NCBI GenBank assembly: GCA_947499775.1
Contig: CANMPY010000155.1
Location: 1-5,460, forward strand
Source of the DNA: Bacteroidota bacterium
GTDB lineage: Bacteria; Bacteroidota; Bacteroidia; NS11-12g; UBA9320
Length of the DNA: 5,460 bases
Reading direction: 5' to 3'
Position 1 is the first letter of the stretch. The number at the start of each line of letters is the position of its first letter. A program made the position numbers and the translations under genes. This document shows positions 1-5,460 of the stretch, in pieces. A model generated the notes under the pieces. It saw only the letters and a list, made by a program, of their open reading frames with translations. It was not told where the DNA came from and ran no database searches.

Positions 1-1002
1 AGCATTACGAGCACCGATCTTGAAACAAGCATGACCACAAGCATGTCGATAGAATCGGATAGTAAAATTTCGGTTGCAGTACCTTCACGATTAACGATTG
101 AAACGCTAAAATCGCTTCCTAATCAACCTGTAACCTTTACGATTGACGAAAAAACGTTTCAGGTTCAGATTCAATCCGAGTTTGGTAACTATAAATTAGC
201 AGGACACCCAGGAAAAGATTTCCCAAAATTACCAGATACCGAATCCGAATCGTCATTCACTATTCCATCCGATACCTTACAAAATTGCATAGCTAAAACC
301 ATTTATGCTACTGGCAATGATGAGTTACGCCTTAATTTAACAGGTGTTTTAGTGGAATTAGAAGAAAACAATATCACCTTTGTAGCCACCGATGCTAACC
401 GATTGGTTAAAGTGGCCAGAAATGATGTAAAACCTGGCGTAAAACATAACTTTATTTTACCAAAAAAGGCACTTAACCTTTTAAAATCAAGTTTAGTTGG
501 CGCTGCAATGCCGGTTCAAATAGACTATAACCGATCCAATGCATTTTTTGCTTTTGGCGATACTAAACTTGTTTGTAGATTTATAGATGAAAAATACCCC
601 GACTACAATGCTGTAATACCACAGGAAAACCCCAACGTATTAATAATTAACCGCGAAGATTTGCACAACTGTGTTAAGCGTATTTCTATTTATTCCAATA
701 AATCTACACATCAAATACGATTAAAACTTACTGGTAGCGAAATGAGCATTTCGGCAGAGGATTTTGACTTGAGCAACGAGGCGATTGAAAAAATTGCTTG
801 CGATTACACCGGTGAAGATATTGAAATTGGATTCAATTCTAAATTATTATTGGAATTGCTCGGAAGCTTAGATATTGATACCGTTCGATTTGAAATGAGT
901 ACGCCTAACCGAGCAGGTATAATTTTGCCTAACGAAAAAGTTAAGGAAGAAACGATGCTCATGCTTATTATGCCAATGATGCTCAATAACCCTACTCAGT
1001 AG
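1..1002 (+). CDS. dnaN: DNA polymerase III subunit beta (sliding clamp), 5'-truncated by the window edge
   Basis: This is the ring-shaped processivity clamp that encircles DNA and tethers the replicative polymerase and repair enzymes. The frame is already open at base 1, where the residues SITSTDLETSMTTSM match the end of the first strand block of clamp domain I. The ATG at 31 is therefore internal, and about 40 N-terminal residues lie upstream of the window (333 residues visible; family about 370). Recognisable landmarks are KLAG and DFPKLP at the end of domain I, FVATDANRLVK in domain II (the FVATDGHRLA motif of other clamps), KKALNLLKSSL, KYPDYNAVIP in the domain II-III linker, and TPNRAGIILP followed by LMLIMPMMLNN at the C-terminus. 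The C-terminal MPMML corresponds to MPMRL of the E. coli clamp and is followed by a short NNPTQ tail; from memory, an MLNN-type ending is usual in Bacteroidota. The stop is TAG at 1000-1002. No frameshift is seen. The identification is secure. Confidence 0.97.
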   Translation, partial: SITSTDLETSMTTSMSIESDSKISVAVPSRLTIETLKSLPNQPVTFTIDEKTFQVQIQSEFGNYKLAGHPGKDFPKLPDTESESSFTIPSDTLQNCIAKTIYATGNDELRLNLTGVLVELEENNITFVATDANRLVKVARNDVKPGVKHNFILPKKALNLLKSSLVGAAMPVQIDYNRSNAFFAFGDTKLVCRFIDEKYPDYNAVIPQENPNVLIINREDLHNCVKRISIYSNKSTHQIRLKLTGSEMSISAEDFDLSNEAIEKIACDYTGEDIEIGFNSKLLLELLGSLDIDTVRFEMSTPNRAGIILPNEKVKEETMLMLIMPMMLNNPTQ

Positions 1003-1182
1003 GATAATGCTTCGTTTGGGTCACATGCATCCATGTTAATTATTCTAGTTGCCTGAAATTCAAGTTACAGGATAAGCTTATACTTTATTTGCGCCTTACT
1101 CGCGTTTGCCATTCTAACTTTAGCATTACTCCAAAAACCATATAGGAGTTGTCATTAACCTTAATTAGTTACGGATGTGACA

Positions 1183-1213
1183 TAGATTAATATACCAATA
1201 TTTAATAGATTAA
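1183..1213. repeat. AT-rich direct repeat and imperfect hairpin upstream of uvrA
   Basis: The 8-mer TAGATTAA occurs at 1183-1190 and again at 1206-1213, with starts 23 bp apart, about two helical turns. Overlapping this is an imperfect inverted repeat, ATTAATAT (1186-1193), loop ACCA, then ATATTTAAT (1198-1206), with one bulged T. It lies 26-56 bp upstream of the proposed uvrA -7 element, where a regulator could bind. In such AT-rich DNA, chance is a serious alternative, and no known operator is recognised. Confidence 0.3.
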
Positions 1214-1238
1214 ATCTTTTTTTCAATAGGGCAACGAT

Positions 1239-1246
1239 TACCTTTG
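1239..1246 (+). promoter_or_regulatory. Probable Bacteroidota -7 promoter element of uvrA
   Basis: TACCTTTG is an exact match to the TAnnTTTG -7 consensus of the Bacteroidota housekeeping sigma factor. A T-tract (1217-1223) occupies the place of the -33 box, but no clear TTG/TTTG is present there. With the usual 5-7 nt from the element to the start of transcription, the transcript would begin at about 1251-1253, immediately before the GTG at 1254. The match is seen directly; the start site is inferred. Confidence 0.6.
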
Positions 1247-1253
1247 TACACTT

Positions 1254-4073
1254 GTGATTCAAAAAGAAAAGTTCATAGAAATTAAAGGTGCTCGCCTTCA
1301 TAATCTTAAAAATATTGATATAACCATACCACGCAATAAATTAGTGGTAGTAACAGGCGTTTCGGGTTCAGGAAAATCATCCTTGGTATTTGACACCTTA
1401 TTTGCCGAAGGTCAACGGCGCTATGTAGAAAGCCTTTCTTCCTATGCAAGGCAGTTTTTGGGTAAACTTGAGAAGCCAGAAGTTGATTATATTAAAGGCC
1501 TTTCGCCTTCGATAGCGATTGAACAAAAAGTTAACACGCGAAACCCTAGAAGTACCGTAGCTACGAGCACCGAAATTTATGAATACCTAAAACTACTCTT
1601 TGCCCGTGCAGGGCAAACCATTAGTCCAATTAGCAACCAAGAAGTAAAATGTTTTGAGGTACAGGATGTGGTAGAATTTTTAACCATTCAGCCCGACGAC
1701 GCTCAACTTTATATCTGTGTTAAACTGCTAGATGATAAACACCCCGCTAACCAATTAAATGTATTAATTCTTAATGGATTTACCCGTTTATGGCATGAAG
1801 GCCAAATAATTAAAATAGAAGATCTTGTCGTTGATAAAAAGACAAACTTTAAAAATTCATACCTCATCATTGATCGATTGGTAAAAGACAAAACGGATAT
1901 CACTCAAGATAGTCGTATTGCCGATTCGGTACAAACCGCATTTTATGAAGGGCATGGTGAGATACGTATTTTAGTAAAAAATTCAGAAAGCGACCAATGG
2001 CATACGTTTTCCAATAAATTTGAATTGGATGGCATGCAGTTTGAAAAACCTTCTGTAAATCTGCTTAGTTTTAATAACCCCTATGGAGCTTGTAAGCGAT
2101 GTGAAGGTTTTGGGACGGTTATTGGGATAGATGAAGATTTGGTAGTTCCCGATAAAAATCATTCGTTATTTGAAGGTGCAATTGCCCCGTGGCGAAGTGA
2201 AATGATGAGCGAGTGGAAAGATAATTTCATTTCAAAAACAAATACCCTAAATTTCCCTATACATCGCTCCTATTATTTACTAAGCGAAGAGGAAAAGGAC
2301 TTATTGTGGAACGGCAAAGGCGAAATTTTAGGCATTAATCAATTCTTCAAATACATTGAAGAACAATCCTATAAAATTCAATATAGGGTTATGCTATCTA
2401 AATACAGAGGCAAAACCAGTTGTCAAGATTGCAGAGGTGTGCGCTTGCGAAAGGATGCCGAATATATCAAATTATTGCACGTCAATACCCTCGATTCAGA
2501 TTTTAAATTCAGAGGAGAATATGCATCTTTAAGCGATGTATTATTGCTTACAATAAAAGAGGCTTACGACTATTTTAGCACCTTACAATTAGCCGAAAAT
2601 AAAGCAAAAATAGCAGTAAGGCTAGTTTTAGAAATAACAAATCGGTTGCGCTATTTAAAGGATGTTGGCCTTGGTTATTTGTCACTTAATCGTTTAAGTA
2701 ATTCATTAAGTGGGGGCGAATCACAACGTATTAACTTAGCTACATCATTAGGAAGTAGTCTTGTGGGCAGCACCTATATTTTAGATGAACCCAGTATTGG
2801 CTTACACCCACGCGACACCGAACGGCTTATTGGAGTTCTCAAAAATCTTAGAAATATGGGAAATTCGGTAGTTGTTGTAGAGCATGATGAAGAAATGATG
2901 GCAGCGAGCGATCATTTAATTGATATTGGCCCTTTGGCAGGTACAAAAGGTGGGCATGTAGTGTTTCAAGGAAAATATGACTCCATATTTGAAAGCGAGT
3001 CGTTGACGGGACAATATTTAACAGGTAAACTAAAAATAGAAATACCCGATACGAGACGGCAATGGAGTAATTTTTTAGAACTTAAAGGCGCAAGGTTAAA
3101 TAACCTGAAAAATTTTAATGTAAAATTTCCATTAAATATTATCACGTGTGTAACCGGTGTAAGTGGTAGTGGAAAAACATCATTGGTAAAAGGCATTCTT
3201 TATCCAGCTATACAAAAATCAATAGGTAGTTTTACGAGTATTCGTACTGGCGAATTTGATGGTATCTCTGGCGACATCAAACAAATAAAATCTGTAGAGT
3301 TAATTGACCAAAATCCTATAGGTAAATCAACGAGGAGTAATCCTGTAACCTATGTGAAAGCATGGGATCATATTCGTGATTTATTTGCCGACCAACCTTT
3401 ATCCAAACAAAAAGGGTTTAAGCCGCAGCACTACTCTTTTAATGTAGAAGGTGGGCGATGTGAACAATGCAAAGGCGAAGGCGAAGAATTGGTTGAAATG
3501 CAATTTATGGCCGATATACACCTTACATGTGAATCGTGTAAAGGCCATCGTTTTAAAGATGAGGTACTTGAAGTGACCTATAATACAAAATCGATTTTTG
3601 ATGTACTTTGCTTAACGGTTGAGGAAGCCATGCATTTTTTTGAAGCTAAGCCGTCCATAATAAATAAGCTAAAGCCTTTGTTTGACGTTGGACTTGGATA
3701 TGTTACCCTTGGTCAAAGCAGTGCAACCCTTAGTGGTGGAGAAGCGCAACGTGTTAAATTAGCATCGTTCCTTTCAATGGGTAAAAATCCAGACCCCGTA
3801 CTTTTTATATTTGATGAGCCCACCACAGGTCTTCATTTTAATGATATAAATAAACTATTAACGTCTTTTAACGCCCTTATTACACAAGGGCATACCATTA
3901 TTATTATAGAACACAATTTAGAAGTAATCAAATGTGCCGATTGGATAATTGATATTGGCCCCGATGGCGGACAAACAGGAGGAAACCTACTATACAATGG
4001 CGTTCCAGAAGGGTTAGCGGCCTGTGAACAAAGTATAACTGGAAAATATTTGAATGAAAAATTAAGGGGTTAA
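1254..4073 (+). CDS. uvrA: Excinuclease ABC subunit A (UvrA), class I type
   Basis: UvrA is the DNA-binding ATPase of nucleotide excision repair. It dimerises, finds bulky lesions and loads UvrB. The 939 residues are near the usual family length, with two ABC ATPase modules. NBD1 has Walker A GVSGSGKS (35-42), signature LSGGESQR (485-492) and Walker B ILDEPS (about 509-514). NBD2 has Walker A GVSGSGKT (635-642), signature LSGGEAQR (826-833) and Walker B FIFDEPTTG (from 851). The UvrB-binding insertion (about 120-250) is present but divergent. The C-terminal zinc module is complete, with C736, C739, C759 and C762, and CxxC pairs also occur at 280/283 and 390/393. The pairs usually found near residues 123 and 257 are absent. 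The GTG start is the only candidate: an in-frame TAG lies at 1227-1229, no ATG follows it, and the protein then opens in the normal family register (IEIKGARLHNLKNI). There is no Shine-Dalgarno. The stop TAA sits inside a terminator hairpin. Confidence 0.97.
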   Translation: MIQKEKFIEIKGARLHNLKNIDITIPRNKLVVVTGVSGSGKSSLVFDTLFAEGQRRYVESLSSYARQFLGKLEKPEVDYIKGLSPSIAIEQKVNTRNPRSTVATSTEIYEYLKLLFARAGQTISPISNQEVKCFEVQDVVEFLTIQPDDAQLYICVKLLDDKHPANQLNVLILNGFTRLWHEGQIIKIEDLVVDKKTNFKNSYLIIDRLVKDKTDITQDSRIADSVQTAFYEGHGEIRILVKNSESDQWHTFSNKFELDGMQFEKPSVNLLSFNNPYGACKRCEGFGTVIGIDEDLVVPDKNHSLFEGAIAPWRSEMMSEWKDNFISKTNTLNFPIHRSYYLLSEEEKDLLWNGKGEILGINQFFKYIEEQSYKIQYRVMLSKYRGKTSCQDCRGVRLRKDAEYIKLLHVNTLDSDFKFRGEYASLSDVLLLTIKEAYDYFSTLQLAENKAKIAVRLVLEITNRLRYLKDVGLGYLSLNRLSNSLSGGESQRINLATSLGSSLVGSTYILDEPSIGLHPRDTERLIGVLKNLRNMGNSVVVVEHDEEMMAASDHLIDIGPLAGTKGGHVVFQGKYDSIFESESLTGQYLTGKLKIEIPDTRRQWSNFLELKGARLNNLKNFNVKFPLNIITCVTGVSGSGKTSLVKGILYPAIQKSIGSFTSIRTGEFDGISGDIKQIKSVELIDQNPIGKSTRSNPVTYVKAWDHIRDLFADQPLSKQKGFKPQHYSFNVEGGRCEQCKGEGEELVEMQFMADIHLTCESCKGHRFKDEVLEVTYNTKSIFDVLCLTVEEAMHFFEAKPSIINKLKPLFDVGLGYVTLGQSSATLSGGEAQRVKLASFLSMGKNPDPVLFIFDEPTTGLHFNDINKLLTSFNALITQGHTIIIIEHNLEVIKCADWIIDIGPDGGQTGGNLLYNGVPEGLAACEQSITGKYLNEKLRG

Positions 4074-4089
4074 CCTACCCTTATTTTTT
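4057..4089. terminator. Probable bidirectional rho-independent terminator between convergent uvrA and transporter gene
   Basis: TAAGGG (4063-4068) pairs with CCCTTA (4078-4083) around a 9-nt loop. After one T-T mismatch, the A5 run at 4057-4061 can pair with T residues at 4085-4089. A run of six T (4084-4089) follows on the plus strand, and the A5 run supplies a U-tract on the minus-strand transcript. The uvrA stop codon (4071-4073) lies in the loop, so the hairpin starts inside the uvrA coding end. The position between two converging genes fits use in both directions. Confidence 0.65.
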
Positions 4090-4113
4090 AAACTATTATT
4101 CAGATCAAGCAAA

Positions 4114-4266
4114 CTATGTATTTGCATTTGCCAACTCCGAATTTCGGATCCTCAACAGCAAAGAAAAACCGATTATAAATAGAATAATCAGCAGCAATAT
4201 ACTTTGACGCATGTCGTGCGTAATGCCTTCGATATATCCAAAAAGAAAAACGCCTAAAACTAATCC
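4114..4266 (-). pseudogene. Out-of-frame C-terminal segment of the UMF1-family transporter
   Basis: The frame shifted by one from the transporter gene reads 50 codons from GGA at 4266-4264 to TAG at 4116-4114. It starts GLVLGVFLFGYIEGI, followed by a hydrophobic stretch (SILLLIILFIIGFSLLL) and a short polar tail. This is what I expect after the FSFYDVTE motif in UMF1/Atg22-like proteins: the last two membrane helices. It has no start of its own in this context and is best read as the displaced 3' end of the gene at 4260-5405. Rejoining the two frames gives about 430 residues and 12 helices. Confidence 0.8.
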
Positions 4267-5405
4267 AATTCAGTTACATCGTAAAAACTAAAATAGGATG
4301 CATGATCCTTTGTTTCAGGCAAAAGTTTTGAAAACGTGCTGCGGCTCATACTTTGTATAGCCCCCATCAAAAATCCAACCATAGCCGCCAAAAAATAAAA
4401 TTGATTTGGAGTGCGAATTAAATAACCGGCTAAGCAACAAAACATCCACATAAAAACCGTGAGTTTAAGCACACCAAAATTTCCAATTCGAATTGAAAAT
4501 TTGCTCATTGTAAAGGCTCCTACTGCCGCTACCAACTGAATAATAATAACCGACACAATTAAGCCTGTTTTATCGCCAGGAGGAAATATTTCTTTATTTG
4601 CAAACGGAACGGCAACTATCAAAACCGTTTGTACGGCGCAATTGTATACGAAATAGGAGCTTAAGAATTTTCTGAGAACCGTTTGTGTTTTTAATTCATG
4701 ATATACCTTTATAAGCTCCTTAAATCCATTTAATAAAGGATTGCCATCGGATTTTTGTGGTCTTGATTTTGGCAACCTAAGATAGGTTATTTGGGCAAAC
4801 CCCATCCACCAAAGTCCTACAATAACAAATATATAGCGTGCATCAATTTTAAATATTTTTAAGCCAATCAAACATAAAACCAAAACAAGGGTACTTCCAA
4901 TATATCCGAGGGAAAATCCTCTGGCACTTAATTTATTATGCAAATGCGGATCGGCAATTTCAGGTAAATACGCATTATAAAAGACCAAACTGCCCCAAAA
5001 CCCAACACAAGCGAGCATCACAGGCAGCATGCTCCACTCCAAATAATTGCTATCAAAAAAGTATAAACAGATACAGCTAAACGAACCTAGGTAACAAAAT
5101 AACTTTAAAAAAAACTTTTTATTACCAGTAAAATCAGCAACTCCACTTAATAATGGGGCTGTAAATACAACGATAAGGTATGCCACTGAAAACACATAGT
5201 TGTACAATTCGGTATTGGTAAATTGATGGCCTAGAAAGGTAACGGTATCAATTAACTTGCCGGTAATCTTGTCGATACTGCTTGTTTGCGCAGCATAAAA
5301 AATTGGAAACACCGCGGCGGTAATCACCAAATTATAAACCGAATTGGCCCAATCATACATTGCCCATCCTGTCATAACACGGGGATTATTTTTTTCAATT
5401 GTCAT
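4260..5405 (-). CDS. UMF1/Atg22-like MFS transporter, frameshifted near its 3' end
   Basis: This is an inner-membrane permease of the major facilitator superfamily, UMF1 branch, related to the fungal vacuolar effluxer Atg22. The substrate is unknown. The family is shown by the N-terminal motif WAMYDWANSVYN (14-25), the loop 2-3 motif SGVADFTGNKK (87-97, MFS motif A type), and SMSRSTFSKLLPE (352-364) followed by YFSFYDVTE (371-379). Ten probable helices fall at about 19-39, 70-90, 98-117, 125-146, 163-184, 189-207, 247-268, 279-298, 310-330 and 333-352. The open frame ends abruptly at TAG 4262-4260 after 381 residues, directly behind the conserved DVTE. The missing two helices are encoded in another frame at 4266-4114. 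The ATG at 5405 is preceded by an A-rich stretch without Shine-Dalgarno, and a later ATG (codon 11) would leave almost nothing before helix 1. It converges on uvrA. Either the gene is a recent pseudogene or the sequence has an indel error at 4264-4270. Confidence 0.88.
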   Translation of the reverse strand: MTIEKNNPRVMTGWAMYDWANSVYNLVITAAVFPIFYAAQTSSIDKITGKLIDTVTFLGHQFTNTELYNYVFSVAYLIVVFTAPLLSGVADFTGNKKFFLKLFCYLGSFSCICLYFFDSNYLEWSMLPVMLACVGFWGSLVFYNAYLPEIADPHLHNKLSARGFSLGYIGSTLVLVLCLIGLKIFKIDARYIFVIVGLWWMGFAQITYLRLPKSRPQKSDGNPLLNGFKELIKVYHELKTQTVLRKFLSSYFVYNCAVQTVLIVAVPFANKEIFPPGDKTGLIVSVIIIQLVAAVGAFTMSKFSIRIGNFGVLKLTVFMWMFCCLAGYLIRTPNQFYFLAAMVGFLMGAIQSMSRSTFSKLLPETKDHASYFSFYDVTELD

Positions 5406-5460
5406 TTTTCAAACAAAATGCATTTTTATGAACTTTTTTATTTTTATTTTCAACATACTT
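5406..5460 (-). other. AT-rich upstream region of the transporter gene
   Basis: These 55 bases hold the beginning of the transporter's upstream region. A 7-of-8 match to the -7 consensus, TTTGTTTG (5417-5410 on the minus strand), ends only four bases before the ATG, and no -33 TTG is correctly spaced from it. I therefore do not assign a promoter with confidence; the true one may lie outside the window. Confidence 0.3.

Larger units (their letters stand above)
1003..1253. other. Non-coding gap between dnaN and uvrA
   Basis: This 251-bp stretch has no credible reading frame on either strand; the small frames I traced run to about 15 codons. A short inverted repeat at 1023-1036 (ACATG-CATC-CATGT) follows the dnaN stop but has no T-tract, so it is a poor terminator. 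The right half is very AT-rich and carries the repeats and promoter element listed separately. No tRNA or riboswitch fold was recognised by eye. Confidence 0.7.

Noticed and set aside
1023..1036. Inverted repeat ACATG-CATC-CATGT after dnaN as a terminator
   Set aside because: The stem is only 5 bp and AT-rich, and it is not followed by a T-tract. It may be chance.
1084..1091. TTTATTTG as a second -7 promoter element in the dnaN-uvrA gap
   Set aside because: It misses the conserved A of TAnnTTTG, has no TTG at the right distance upstream, and lies 160 bp from uvrA, whereas a perfect element exists at 1239.
1709..3196. Minus-strand open frames at 1709-1903 and 2966-3196 inside uvrA, and a similar one at 804-986 inside dnaN
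   Set aside because: They lie wholly antisense within strongly conserved genes, resemble no family I know, and have no promoter-like context. They are shadows of the coding strand.
4260..4272. Programmed -1 ribosomal frameshift joining the two transporter frames
   Set aside because: The shift needed is -1, but the site (codons GAA TTG GAT TAG) contains no X-XXY-YYZ slippery heptamer, and the family is not known for recoding. A mutation or sequence error is simpler.
5410..5417. TTTGTTTG on the minus strand as the transporter promoter
   Set aside because: It would place the transcript start on or inside the ATG, has one mismatch at a key base, and no matching -33 box is seen.
1..5460. A mobile element, defence system, CRISPR array or other novel system
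   Set aside because: No long repeats, integrase or transposase motifs, tRNA or direct-repeat arrays were found. All three genes belong to recognised families and the gaps are short.

Overview
The window looks like ordinary chromosomal DNA from a member of the Bacteroidota. The evidence is an AT-rich composition, protein sequences that closely resemble the Bacteroidota forms of DnaN and UvrA, no Shine-Dalgarno sequences before the starts, and a TAnnTTTG-type promoter element just before uvrA. I cannot name a genus.

Layout: (1) positions 1-1002, plus strand, hold most of dnaN, the DNA polymerase III sliding clamp, whose first ~40 codons lie outside the window. (2) Positions 1003-1253 are a 251-bp non-coding gap with AT-rich repeats and, at its right end, a probable promoter lying almost on top of the next start codon. 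(3) Positions 1254-4073, plus strand, hold a complete uvrA, the damage-recognition ATPase of nucleotide excision repair. (4) A probable bidirectional terminator at about 4057-4089 overlaps the uvrA stop codon. (5) Positions 4114-5405, minus strand, hold a membrane transporter of the UMF1/Atg22-like branch of the major facilitator superfamily. Its reading frame breaks near 4264-4270, so the open frame stops at 4260 and the last two membrane helices (4114-4266) lie in another frame. (6) Positions 5406-5460 are the AT-rich upstream region of that transporter.

dnaN and uvrA both act in DNA maintenance, but the long gap and the separate promoter argue against a tight operon. The transporter converges on uvrA and has no evident functional link to it. 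I found no mobile element, RNA gene, CRISPR array, defence system or other undescribed system. The points most worth checking are the transporter frameshift, the apparently leaderless GTG start of uvrA, and the loss of two canonical CxxC pairs from UvrA.
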